Below, in pieces: positions 8,144 to 16,683 of a stretch of 64,000 bases of DNA. The number at the start of each line of letters is the position of its first letter. Positions within the stretch are counted from its first letter, which is position 1. The position numbers were made by a program, and so were the translations under genes. The DNA is from Chryseobacterium viscerum (GTDB taxonomy: Bacteria > Bacteroidota > Bacteroidia > Flavobacteriales > Weeksellaceae): NCBI RefSeq assembly GCF_025949665.1, contig NZ_JAPDFT010000001.1, positions 434,001 to 498,000 on the forward strand, written 5' to 3'. A model generated the notes under the pieces. That model ran no database searches, was not told the DNA's origin, and was given only the letters and a program-made list of their open reading frames with translations.

Positions 8144-8989
8144 ATGGAAAAACTAATACTTACCACGGAAGATCATATTTCTTTGGCTGTCCATCTCTTT
8201 AAACCGGAAAAAAGTAATGGGAAACTATTGCTGATCAATTCGGCAACAGGAGTAAAACAGCAGGTGTACTTTTCTTTTGCTAGTTATTTTTCTGAACAGG
8301 GATTTACCGTGATCACTTACGATTACAGGGGAATAGGACTTTCCAAGCCGAAAGATATGAGAGGATTTCATGGTTCGATGAGATTGTGGGGCTCAAAAGA
8401 TTATAAAGCTTTAACTGGATACATCAAAACACACTTTAAAGACCACAAAAAGTATTGCTTAGGTCATTCTGTAGGCGCATTGATTCTGGGAATGAATGAA
8501 GATTCGGAAATATTTGAAGAATTTGTTTTTGTAGGAACACAAAATGCTTTTGTTGGCAACCTTAAAGGAGTTACAAAAATTGAAGCCTATCTGGGGTTTG
8601 GAATTGCCCAGCCATTAACCACTTCATTATTAGGATATTTTCCGGCACATTGGTTTGGACTGGGAGAAAGTCTTCCAAAAAATTGCGCATATGACTGGAG
8701 AACCTTAATTTTAAACAAGAAATCAACCAACAGGCTGTTGGAGAAAATTGATAACTTTTCTAGAAATTTGACACAGAAAGTATTTGTAATCCGCGCAGAA
8801 GATGATATCTGGCTGACAGAAAGAGGCGTATTAAGCTTATTGAACAATACTTACCCTAATCTTAAACCAACGTACAGACTGATCGCTGTTTCAGAATCTG
8901 ATAAAAAGGAAATCGGACATGTCAATTTTTTTAGAAGCTACAACAGCAAACTCTGGGATATTATTTTAAATGAACTGATAGATAAATGA
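8144..8989 (+). CDS. Alpha/beta-fold hydrolase
   Basis: This is a 281-residue cytoplasmic protein. It has an N-terminal oxyanion-side strand pattern, the DYRGIGLS motif and the nucleophile elbow GHSVG at about residues 107-111. A late His in EIGHVNFF (about residue 260) would complete a Ser-Asp/Glu-His triad. It resembles the serine aminopeptidase/lysophospholipase-like branch. The substrate is unknown. The stop overlaps the start of the next gene by four bases (ATGA), so the two are translationally coupled. Confidence 0.85.
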   Translation: MEKLILTTEDHISLAVHLFKPEKSNGKLLLINSATGVKQQVYFSFASYFSEQGFTVITYDYRGIGLSKPKDMRGFHGSMRLWGSKDYKALTGYIKTHFKDHKKYCLGHSVGALILGMNEDSEIFEEFVFVGTQNAFVGNLKGVTKIEAYLGFGIAQPLTTSLLGYFPAHWFGLGESLPKNCAYDWRTLILNKKSTNRLLEKIDNFSRNLTQKVFVIRAEDDIWLTERGVLSLLNNTYPNLKPTYRLIAVSESDKKEIGHVNFFRSYNSKLWDIILNELIDK

Positions 8990-9630
8990 AAAGTACGATT
9001 GATAACACGGTAGCATTTGTAAAAGAAAAATTAGAAGGAGCAGAAGCAGGACATGACTGGTTCCATATTGAAAGAGTATGGAAACTGGCAGCTCAGATAG
9101 CAGAAACAGAAAATTGTAATAAAGAGGTGGTAGAATTATCTGCCCTTCTCCATGATATTGCAGATCCTAAATTTCATAACGGCGACGAAACCATTGCTCC
9201 CAAAATATCCAGAGCATTTCTTGAAGAACAGAACGTTCCTGAAGAAACGATCCAGCAGGTTTTATTTGTAATTGAAAATATTTCGTTCAAAAACAGAGAT
9301 CAGGCTCCGGTAAATCCATCTATTGAACTGCAAATTGTGCAGGATGCAGACCGTATTGATGCAATAGGAGCTATTGGAATTGCCAGAACATTCAATTTTG
9401 GAGGTTTTAAGAATAACCTGATGTATCACCCGGATATGAAACCTAAACTGGGAATGTCAAAAGAAGAATATAAAAAGTCTGATGGAACAACCATCAATCA
9501 TTTCTACGAAAAACTATTGCTTTTGAAAGATATGATGAATACCCAAAAAGGAAAAGAAATGGCCGAAGAAAGACACAATTATATGCTGAATTTCCTCGAC
9601 CAGTTTTATAAAGAATGGAATGTAGATTAG
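8986..9630 (+). CDS. HD-domain phosphohydrolase
   Basis: This 214-residue protein carries the metal-binding HD pattern: GHDWFH near residue 23, LLHDIADP with the HD pair near 56-57, and QDADRIDAIG near 120. It resembles the YedJ-like group of small HD proteins that act on phosphate esters or nucleotides. It overlaps the upstream hydrolase by four bases. Its stop overlaps the stop region of the convergent gene. Confidence 0.9.
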   Translation: MKSTIDNTVAFVKEKLEGAEAGHDWFHIERVWKLAAQIAETENCNKEVVELSALLHDIADPKFHNGDETIAPKISRAFLEEQNVPEETIQQVLFVIENISFKNRDQAPVNPSIELQIVQDADRIDAIGAIGIARTFNFGGFKNNLMYHPDMKPKLGMSKEEYKKSDGTTINHFYEKLLLLKDMMNTQKGKEMAEERHNYMLNFLDQFYKEWNVD

Positions 9631-10862
9631 AAAATATTATATCCCAGAATTATGGAAGCATACTTTAGGTTTGCTTCAGCCCCTTTTTCTTCAAATAGAT
9701 TCATGCCTGTATTATATCTTGCCTCTAATATGTATTTGTTATTATAGTTATATCCTATTCCAAATACAGCACTTTTGAAAGCCTGGGATGAAGATAGCTT
9801 TAATCTATCAAATACATATCCGTCATAATCTACAGAGAAATCCTTAGCGGAACTGGTTTTAAGCGTCAGGAGATTAATTCCGGCATTAATAAAAATCTTT
9901 GATTTATCATTGATGAACATGTAGTGTCTTACACTTAGAGGAATACTGATAAATGAATAATTTTCTACATTGATGTTATACAAATTACCATTAGTTGTTC
10001 TTATAGCCGTCTTATTATTGTAAAGAGAGAATGTAGGTTCAGCTACAACTGACCATTTGCCTCTATTGAAAGGTAATACAATTTCTGCCTCAACTCCTAT
10101 TCTAAATCCGGTTTTTGAAGGAGCTCCTTCATTACTAAGGGTTTTTGTTATTTCCAATGGTGAATAAAAATTGAGACCGGGTCTAACCGCTAAGTTCAAC
10201 TTTGAATTTCTTTTAGTTTCAGAAACATTTTCCTCGTTAGTAGTTCCGGAAAATTTGCTGTTATAGGTTGAGAAAATTTTCTTCAGGTCATTACTGGTAT
10301 ATTTTGTTTTTGGAGCGATTGCTTGGGCTACATTGTCATTTGAGAATATGGTCTTCAATTGATCAATATATTCTTCGTTAGTTGCAACCTGCAGATTATT
10401 TCCATTGAAAAAGTATTTTTTATAAATCAATGGCTTGATAGAAGAATCAGAATCAGAATAAAAATATCTTATTACATTGCGCCCTTGGTAAGAATACAGA
10501 TTTTTATTACCTGTTGCTATTTCTTTAAGGAATACGGAAGCCTTTTTAAATTCAGGTTCCTTGATGGAAGAAAGATCTCCTGTATTATCAGAAGAGTAAT
10601 CAATATCACCATTGTAAGTAACATATTTTACATCATTATAGATACCAAATTCTTTAATTGTAGAGGGATTTCCTGTACTTTCTCCTGATGCTTCATCCAT
10701 TTTATAAGTGAAACTGTCAGGATTGTTGGCCCATCCCTGATTTTTGATGAGTATTTCTTTTCTTACATCATTGCTACTGATGATATAGCCTTTTTCGAAT
10801 TTTATTTGTGCGGAAATGAGCACGATACAGAAGGAAAGCAGCACCGAGAATGTTTTTTTCAT
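9627..10862 (-). CDS. Outer-membrane beta-barrel protein
   Basis: The 411-residue protein has a signal peptide (about residues 1-18, cut after ISA) and an N-terminal soluble region of about 200 residues. From residue 220 onward alternating amphipathic strands are consistent with a small PorT-like barrel (for example RPGLNFYSP, FRIGVEAEIVLPF), ending with an aromatic residue (LGYNIF). A -7 box sits 28 bases upstream. The role is unknown. The gene converges on the HD phosphohydrolase gene, with a four-base overlap. Confidence 0.75.
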   Translation of the reverse strand: MKKTFSVLLSFCIVLISAQIKFEKGYIISSNDVRKEILIKNQGWANNPDSFTYKMDEASGESTGNPSTIKEFGIYNDVKYVTYNGDIDYSSDNTGDLSSIKEPEFKKASVFLKEIATGNKNLYSYQGRNVIRYFYSDSDSSIKPLIYKKYFFNGNNLQVATNEEYIDQLKTIFSNDNVAQAIAPKTKYTSNDLKKIFSTYNSKFSGTTNEENVSETKRNSKLNLAVRPGLNFYSPLEITKTLSNEGAPSKTGFRIGVEAEIVLPFNRGKWSVVAEPTFSLYNNKTAIRTTNGNLYNINVENYSFISIPLSVRHYMFINDKSKIFINAGINLLTLKTSSAKDFSVDYDGYVFDRLKLSSSQAFKSAVFGIGYNYNNKYILEARYNTGMNLFEEKGAEANLKYASIILGYNIF

Positions 10863-10889
10863 GGTTAGTTAGGATTAAAAACTTGGGCG

Positions 10890-10897
10890 CAAATATA
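10890..10897 (-). promoter_or_regulatory. -7 promoter box for the outer-membrane protein gene
   Basis: The minus strand reads TATATTTG, a perfect TAnnTTTG box, 28 bases before the start codon at 10862. It lies 20 bases from the divergent box at 10918-10925, so the two promoters may interfere. Confidence 0.65.
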
Positions 10898-10917
10898 GAT
10901 AAAATAGAGATAAGAAG

Positions 10918-10925
10918 TATCTTTG
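10918..10925 (+). promoter_or_regulatory. -7 promoter box abutting a start codon
   Basis: TATCTTTG is a perfect TAnnTTTG box. Only six bases separate it from the ATG at 10932, so transcription would begin at or next to the start codon. This predicts a leaderless or nearly leaderless mRNA. Confidence 0.6.
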
Positions 10926-10931
10926 TAAAAT

Positions 10932-11525
10932 ATGACACTCATTATTTTTATAATATTCCTGGCTTCTGTTCTTTCTTTGGTCCTGTTTAAGGTAAAATCA
11001 GGAAGTATGGCAAAGTGGGCGAAGCTGTTTCGTATTGTAACAGTAGTTTTTTCAATCTCTGTTTTTACATATTGGTTTATCAAGAAAAGTGCTGTAGCAT
11101 TTGTGGATAATTCTGTGGGGCTGCAGGTCGTCAATAAGCTTCCTCAGGCATTGGATTTTTACCTGATCAATGTAAATAAAAACGATAAGAATGTAACCCT
11201 TGAGCCCAAGCATATTGGTAAAATACGACCGGAATACTACAGGATAGAATACCTGAAAATGGATAAGTCTGATGAATACTGGATTGTGGGCTATCTCGGA
11301 AAGAAAAACCTGGTGTACTTTTCCCAGCATTCCGTACCGAATAAAAATATTGATCAGATTGTAGAAGTTCAGAATTACATCAATCAAAGTATGAAACTTT
11401 CTGAATCGGCAAAAAAGCAGGTAGATGCCTATAATTATGAGAACACAAAACTTGGGATCTGGATTGCATTGGATTTCCTGCTTCTGTTTCTCAATCTGGT
11501 ATTGCTTCTGAAGAAAAATAAATAA
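10932..11525 (+). CDS. Hypothetical membrane protein
   Basis: The 197-residue protein has an N-terminal hydrophobic segment (about residues 2-20), a second one near 36-54 and a C-terminal one near 175-192 (LGIWIALDFLLLFLNLVLLL), ending in KKNK. The middle is a soluble domain of about 115 residues, probably periplasmic. I do not recognise a family. The start fits the immediately adjacent -7 box, implying little or no leader. Confidence 0.7.
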   Translation: MTLIIFIIFLASVLSLVLFKVKSGSMAKWAKLFRIVTVVFSISVFTYWFIKKSAVAFVDNSVGLQVVNKLPQALDFYLINVNKNDKNVTLEPKHIGKIRPEYYRIEYLKMDKSDEYWIVGYLGKKNLVYFSQHSVPNKNIDQIVEVQNYINQSMKLSESAKKQVDAYNYENTKLGIWIALDFLLLFLNLVLLLKKNK

Positions 11526-11531
11526 GAATAG

Positions 11532-11570
11532 AATGGGTAATGAGTCTTTTTATAGTACCCATTACCCATT
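11532..11570. terminator. Bidirectional terminator between convergent genes
   Basis: The perfect 11-bp inverted repeat AATGGGTAATG/CATTACCCATT has a 17-base loop. It lies between the stop of the plus-strand membrane-protein gene and the stop of the minus-strand 76-residue gene. T-rich sequence follows in the plus direction. Confidence 0.7.
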
Positions 11571-11579
11571 ATTATTTTG

Positions 11580-11810
11580 CTAAGGATAATCCAGGATCTG
11601 CATAATTTGCTCCTTGAATTCCTCAGGACAGGACCTGATAAGTTTGTCTTTACTCTGTTTACTGATTTCTTTTGGGGTAACCCATTCCGTTTTATTGGAA
11701 TTAAGACTGTGATAATCAAATACTCTTTTTATGGTATTGTTTTCATAAAAAGTATATTCATCACCAAGCCAGTTATTGGCAATACTGATTTTGCAAATTT
11801 CCTTTTCCAT
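11580..11810 (-). CDS. Small hypothetical protein
   Basis: This is a 76-residue soluble, charged protein with no Cys, signal peptide or membrane segment. I recognise no family. Support for it being real is its clean position between a shared terminator and a leader holding nested inverted repeats (11826-11853), and a composition like a folded cytoplasmic protein. No perfect promoter box was found. Confidence 0.5.
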   Translation of the reverse strand: MEKEICKISIANNWLGDEYTFYENNTIKRVFDYHSLNSNKTEWVTPKEISKQSKDKLIRSCPEEFKEQIMQILDYP

Positions 11811-11926
11811 GATTTATGTTTTAAAGTATAATGTATTGTGAAATACGCTATACTCTAATTTATGAAATTTTTCATTATGAAAAAGGGTGTTGCGTCAATC
11901 TTTATCTTGTACCCGCTTTATACTAT

Positions 11927-12817
11927 CTAAAATAACGTACCTGTACTTTCCGTTGCCATTTGTGGAACATGAATATCAGTTTTCCATTCTTCATTCAGTT
12001 TCTTGATGAAATATGCGGATAATAGAGGAGATGCTTTTTCAATATTCTGGTGTACGAAAAAGTAGAGATTCTGAAGGCCTTCTTTTTTCCATTTTGTGAG
12101 ATGTTTCAACCAGTCATCCAACCTTTCATAGTCACTTTCAGCATTGGCTCCTACATAACGGATAAATGCATTAGGTGTAGTAAGACGCATGTGAAGCATA
12201 TCTCTTCTTCCGGCAGTGTCTACGATGATATTGGTGATGTTGTGAGCTTCAAAGAGATCACAGGTTGTATTAAGGATCTCTTCATCGGTAAACCATTCCG
12301 TATTTCTGAGTTCTATAGCTAATGGAACTTCTTTAGGCCATTCTTTTACAAATTTTTCCAGTCTGTCATAATCCTTGGGTTTAAAATTATCATGAAGCTG
12401 AAGAAAAGCCATTCCCAGTTTTTCATCAAAATTGATTACCGCTGAGGCAAAATGTGTTACCGGATCAGTCACATCAATCAGTCTTCTGAAATGGGAAACG
12501 GTGTTAGTAATCTTGGGGAAGAATTTAAAATTATCAGGGGTTTTTTCTTTCCATGTTTTTACCTGGTCCGGAGTGGGCATTCCGTAGAAAGTTGCATTCA
12601 GCTCAATAGAATTAAACTGAGTGGCATAATAGGTCAGTTCATCTTTAGTTCCTTTAGGATAGAATCCTTTAAGATCTGTTTTATTCCATTTTGCACATCC
12701 GATAGAAATATTTTCCAGTCCTTTTTTATTAAGAGCCAGTATATCTTTGGTTTTAGGATGATCTTTTGGTAATGTGAAATCTATTTTTGATGGGTCCTCT
12801 ACTTGTCCGAATTTCAT
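11927..12817 (-). CDS. DUF72 (YecE-like) family protein
   Basis: This is a 296-residue protein of the TIM-barrel-like DUF72 family. Family features are IGCAKWN near the N-terminus, YATQFNSIELNATFYG, the FKFFPKI and ELRNTEWF segments, and a late YFFVHQN. The start at 12817 is preferred over an upstream in-frame ATG at 12850, because the -7 box at 12848-12855 places transcription start near 12841. The biochemical function of DUF72 is unknown. It is a single-gene unit. Confidence 0.88.
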   Translation of the reverse strand: MKFGQVEDPSKIDFTLPKDHPKTKDILALNKKGLENISIGCAKWNKTDLKGFYPKGTKDELTYYATQFNSIELNATFYGMPTPDQVKTWKEKTPDNFKFFPKITNTVSHFRRLIDVTDPVTHFASAVINFDEKLGMAFLQLHDNFKPKDYDRLEKFVKEWPKEVPLAIELRNTEWFTDEEILNTTCDLFEAHNITNIIVDTAGRRDMLHMRLTTPNAFIRYVGANAESDYERLDDWLKHLTKWKKEGLQNLYFFVHQNIEKASPLLSAYFIKKLNEEWKTDIHVPQMATESTGTLF

Positions 12818-12847
12818 ATCTGTAGTTTTGGTATTAAACAATAAACA

Positions 12848-12855
12848 CAAATATA
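12848..12855 (-). promoter_or_regulatory. -7 promoter box for DUF72 gene
   Basis: The minus strand reads TATATTTG, an exact TAnnTTTG match, about 31 bases before the chosen ATG. The remainder of 12856-13135 is AT-rich with T-runs. I see no perfect promoter box there for the TonB-receptor gene, only the partial match TAATTTTA about 30 bases before its start. Confidence 0.6.
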
Positions 12856-13135
12856 AACCAAAAATATCAGAGCTTCTATGATTTTCATGGAAAGTAATTC
12901 AACAGGAAATGATTGTTGATAGTGAAATTTTAAGAAATTAAAACCTTTTGAAATGCTCGGTAAATAGGACGATTTTTATGTTTTTCTTTAGAATTTTTTT
13001 TAAGATTTTCACGATGTTCCTATTAAGTTTTTTTTAAGGAAATGTTAAACATTCTGTTACGTAATGTTAATTCTATGTTACCATACTTCACTTTTACTAG
13101 GTCTAATTTTACACCAAGTTTATAGCGAATAAAAT

Positions 13136-16100
13136 ATGAAGAAAAAAATCATCTGTGCTTTTGCTCTGTTATCGTTTGGGTTTGCATTTTCACAGGAAAC
13201 CAGTTCTAAAATTTTTGGAAGATTAAAGGGAATTTCTTCCGAAGTTACAGTAAAGGTAATACATATACCTACCAATAGTACCTTTGAAACGAAAAGTAAC
13301 AGCAAAGGGCAGTTCAGTTTGGATAATCTTCAGCCGGGAGGACCTTATAAAATTGAAATTTCTGACGGATCACAGGTTATCTATGAAAACCCGAATCTGC
13401 AGCTTTCTTTGGGAAATAACGACTTACCTGTAGTAGAAGTAGGAAGTAAAGAAAAGACAATTGATGAGGTGAAAATTACTTCTAAAAAGACCACTGCAAA
13501 ATATGGAGTGGGGATCAGCCAGGCTCAGATTTCCGGACTTCCTAACATCAATCGCGGAATTCAGGATGTTACCAAACTGATTCCCCAGAGTGCTAACAAC
13601 TCTTTCAACGGAACTAATTTCCGTTATAATAACGTGACGATTGATGGGTCTATCAATAACGACGCTATTGGTTTCAGCCCTTCACTGGGAGGGCAGACCG
13701 GTACTTCAGGAATGCCGGGAAGCAGTACGCGTTCCAATTCTATAAGTTTGGATGCCATTCAGGATGTGCAGGTTTACATTGCTCCTTATGATGTGAAGCT
13801 CGGAAATTTCCTTGGAGGAAGTATTAATGCCGTAACCCGAAGCGGAAGCAATGATGTTACAGGTTCAATCTATGCATACGGAAGAAACGCAGCCATTACC
13901 GGTAGAAACAGAGTAGGGGATAATTCTAAAATGCCTAGTGATTTTGAAGACTTTATCTATGGTGGAAGAGTAGGATTGCCGGTTGTAAGAGATAAAGTGT
14001 TCTTATTTACCAACCTGGAGTACACCAAAAGAACAGATCCTGTTTTCTATAATGCCAACGATCCGGGGGCATTGGTGAATGAGCAAGTAGCGCAGCAGAT
14101 TTCAGATTTTGTACGAAATAAATATGGATTCAACGCAGGAAGTTTCAATCAGTACAATAACTTCTCTGAAAGTTCTAAACTTTTCAATAAGTTAGACTGG
14201 AAGATTAATGATAAACATACTTTATCCATTAAAAACAATACGGTATTTTCACAGGCATCCAACCTGGAAAGAGACGGAGCCAACTTCAGATTCTCCAGCA
14301 TGGATTTTATTCAGAAAAATACAGCGTCTACCACTACACTTGAATTGAAAAGCCGTTTTAATGATAAATGGAGCAACAATTTAGTGGTGGGATATTCTTC
14401 CATTCATGATTACAGAGATCCTACTTCTGGAAACGCGATGTTCCCACAGGTGGAAATTGCTTACAACGGAGGAACTATTCTTCTTGGAAATGACAGAGAA
14501 GCTACCGTTTTCAATATGAAGCAAAAGACTTTCGAAATTACGGATAACCTTACCTACAAAACAGGAAATCATACCTTCTTATTGGGAACTCACAATGAAT
14601 TGTATAATATCAACTATGGTTTTGTGAATGCTTTGAACGGAAGAATTTCCTATAAAAACCTGACTGATTTTTATAATGGAACACCTGCAAGAATAAGAGG
14701 TACTTATCCTTTCAACGGAGACAGCAGAGAAAACCTTTTTGATAATCCGTATGCTCAGTATAAAGTAAACTTGCTTTCCATGTATCTTCAGGATGAAATC
14801 AATTGGGGAAGAGTGAGACTTTCACCGGGAGTAAGAGTAGATTATACAGACTTACCGAATAAACCGCAGCTGAGCCCATTGGTAACCAATTCGCCTCAGG
14901 ATCCAAATGCTGGAAATACTTACAATTATACCCCACTAAGTCAGCTTACCAACAATTATCTGAATAAACCGACATTCTCTCCAAGACTTGGATTTACGAT
15001 TGATCTTACAGAGAACAGATCTATGGTACTAAGAGGAGGGTCAGGTATTTTTGTGGGAAGAATTCCTTTTGCATGGCTGGGATACGCTTATTATAATGAT
15101 GGAGTAGGTTTTGGAAGCTATGATTACAATGGGCCAACGGCGGCACAGCTTGCTGCCAATGGAGACCCATTGAACAGTGCCAATTTCCCGAAATGGCAGA
15201 ACTCTTCAAAAGTACAGGTTGATCTTATTGATAATAATTTTAAAATGCCAAGAGTATGGAGAAGTTCATTAGCTTTCGATTATACGCTTGCAGGGTATAA
15301 ACTGACTTTGGAGGGTATTTATACAAAAGTGCTTTATGATCTGAAATTCCAGCAGGTGAACAAGACAGACAACGTGACGTATTACAGCTATGATACGAAT
15401 CATGAAATGCCAATCTATACCACAAATATCAACAGCAACTTCTCTAATGCCTATCTTTTATCCAATACTAAAGAGGGATACCGTTATAACCTGACGGCAC
15501 AGCTTTCAAAATCCTATGATTTCGGATTTAATTTCTTTGTGGCTTATACTTACGGAGATGCTAAAGATATTACCAACGGGATCCGAAACTCTATGGAAAG
15601 TAACTGGCAGATGAACCAGTCTCTTACTCCTAACGATCCGAAACTGACAACCTCTAATTTTGCAATCAAAAACAGAGTAGTAGCCAATCTGGGGTATGCC
15701 TTTAATATTTCCGATATGAACAGATTATATACCAATGTATATTTCAATGCACAGTCCGGAAATCCTTTTTCATGGGGATTTGTAAACAGTACAATTGCCA
15801 ATACGGGACAGGCTGCAGGGCTTGCTTATATCTTTAAAGATGCTGCAGAAGCTTCCAAATATATTGTTCCTATAAAAGATGCTGCAGGAAATATAGTCGT
15901 AACTGCCCAGCAGCAGATTGCAGATTATGAAAACTTTGTCAACAGTAATGATTATCTGAAATCCAGACGAGGGAAGTTCACGGAAAGAAACGGTGATGTC
16001 ACTCCATGGAATATTCAGGCAGATATCAGAATCATGGATGAGATTAAGCTGAGTAAGAAATCTAAGAATAATATTCAAATTTCATTGAGTATCATCAATT

Positions 16101-16321
16101 TTACCAATCTGTTAAACAAAGATTGGGGGAAAGTCTATTTTGTGCCTAATACTTTCAACTCTACAGCAAGTGTAGGACTGACAAAGGTTGGAAATATAGC
16201 TACAGGACAACCTTCTGCGGGAGATCCTACATACAATTTCAAAACTCCGGGATTGCCGTATACTATTGATCAGTTTGCATCAAGATTCCAGGCTCAGCTG
16301 GGAGTACGATACAATTTTTAA
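13136..16321 (+). CDS. TonB-dependent receptor, Oar-like
   Basis: This 1061-residue outer-membrane protein has a signal peptide (MKKKIICAFALLSFGFAFSQ) and a carboxypeptidase-regulatory-like (Ig-type) domain at about residues 25-100. A plug follows (about 115-235) with LPNINRGIQDVTKLIP, VTIDGS, SLDAIQDVQV and GGSINAVTRSGSN. A long 22-strand-type barrel ends at an aromatic residue (VRYNF). This order is that of the Oar family. The substrate is unknown. No SusD-like partner is adjacent, so it is not a classical glycan-uptake pair. A terminator follows. Confidence 0.93.
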   Translation: MKKKIICAFALLSFGFAFSQETSSKIFGRLKGISSEVTVKVIHIPTNSTFETKSNSKGQFSLDNLQPGGPYKIEISDGSQVIYENPNLQLSLGNNDLPVVEVGSKEKTIDEVKITSKKTTAKYGVGISQAQISGLPNINRGIQDVTKLIPQSANNSFNGTNFRYNNVTIDGSINNDAIGFSPSLGGQTGTSGMPGSSTRSNSISLDAIQDVQVYIAPYDVKLGNFLGGSINAVTRSGSNDVTGSIYAYGRNAAITGRNRVGDNSKMPSDFEDFIYGGRVGLPVVRDKVFLFTNLEYTKRTDPVFYNANDPGALVNEQVAQQISDFVRNKYGFNAGSFNQYNNFSESSKLFNKLDWKINDKHTLSIKNNTVFSQASNLERDGANFRFSSMDFIQKNTASTTTLELKSRFNDKWSNNLVVGYSSIHDYRDPTSGNAMFPQVEIAYNGGTILLGNDREATVFNMKQKTFEITDNLTYKTGNHTFLLGTHNELYNINYGFVNALNGRISYKNLTDFYNGTPARIRGTYPFNGDSRENLFDNPYAQYKVNLLSMYLQDEINWGRVRLSPGVRVDYTDLPNKPQLSPLVTNSPQDPNAGNTYNYTPLSQLTNNYLNKPTFSPRLGFTIDLTENRSMVLRGGSGIFVGRIPFAWLGYAYYNDGVGFGSYDYNGPTAAQLAANGDPLNSANFPKWQNSSKVQVDLIDNNFKMPRVWRSSLAFDYTLAGYKLTLEGIYTKVLYDLKFQQVNKTDNVTYYSYDTNHEMPIYTTNINSNFSNAYLLSNTKEGYRYNLTAQLSKSYDFGFNFFVAYTYGDAKDITNGIRNSMESNWQMNQSLTPNDPKLTTSNFAIKNRVVANLGYAFNISDMNRLYTNVYFNAQSGNPFSWGFVNSTIANTGQAAGLAYIFKDAAEASKYIVPIKDAAGNIVVTAQQQIADYENFVNSNDYLKSRRGKFTERNGDVTPWNIQADIRIMDEIKLSKKSKNNIQISLSIINFTNLLNKDWGKVYFVPNTFNSTASVGLTKVGNIATGQPSAGDPTYNFKTPGLPYTIDQFASRFQAQLGVRYNF

Positions 16322-16358
16322 TGACGCTTTTACATTTTACTTCATATAATTCTTTTTC

Positions 16359-16389
16359 AAAGGTTCGGATTTTCTTTCCGGACCTTTTT
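16359..16389 (+). terminator. Terminator after the TonB-receptor gene
   Basis: The stem AAAGGTTCGGA/TCCGGACCTTT has one weak pair and a seven-base loop, and is followed by T. It lies about 40 bases after the stop. Confidence 0.8.
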
Positions 16390-16540
16390 CATGAATTATA
16401 AACTATAAATTATTATTGATAAATGATGCCAACAGAAGAAATATATTTTATTCTTACTAAATCATTTTAAATACACACAATCATCTGTGAAAATCTGCGC
16501 AATGTGCGGGAAATGCTCAAAATAATTATATACAAGCTGT

Positions 16541-16610
16541 AATTATTCAATAGGAATGGGCTGAAGCCCGTTTTCATAAAACAAACCCTCCACTGGCTTT
16601 AGCCAAAACT
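16541..16610. repeat. Dispersed intergenic repeat, copy B
   Basis: Counterpart of 2264-2333. It contains ATTCAATAGGAATGGGC, a short hairpin GGGCTGAAGCCC, an A-rich centre and a second hairpin GGCTTTAGCC followed by AAAACT. The paired small hairpins in an intergenic setting suggest a REP-like element. The rest of the gap 16390-16620 shows no gene. Confidence 0.65.
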
Positions 16611-16627
16611 TATTAACATTGAAAACG

Positions 16628-16657
16628 ACAAAAGCACACCTTTCGGTATGCTTTTGT
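16628..16657 (-). terminator. Terminator after nrdA
   Basis: The hairpin arms ACAAAAGCACACC and GGTATGCTTTTGT pair with one mismatch around a TTTC loop. It lies about 27 bases beyond the nrdA stop on the minus strand. Confidence 0.75.
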
Positions 16658-16683
16658 AAATATAGTGTGTTTATTACTTGATC

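Noticed and set aside
10359..10688. 109-codon open frame on the plus strand
   Set aside because: It is antisense to the outer-membrane protein gene, with biased Ile/Phe/Tyr composition and no promoter or domain.
11826..11853. Nested inverted repeats GTATA/TATAC and GTATT/AATAC before the small 76-residue gene
   Set aside because: The arms are only five bases each and AT-rich. This is expected by chance in such DNA, so it was not listed as an operator.
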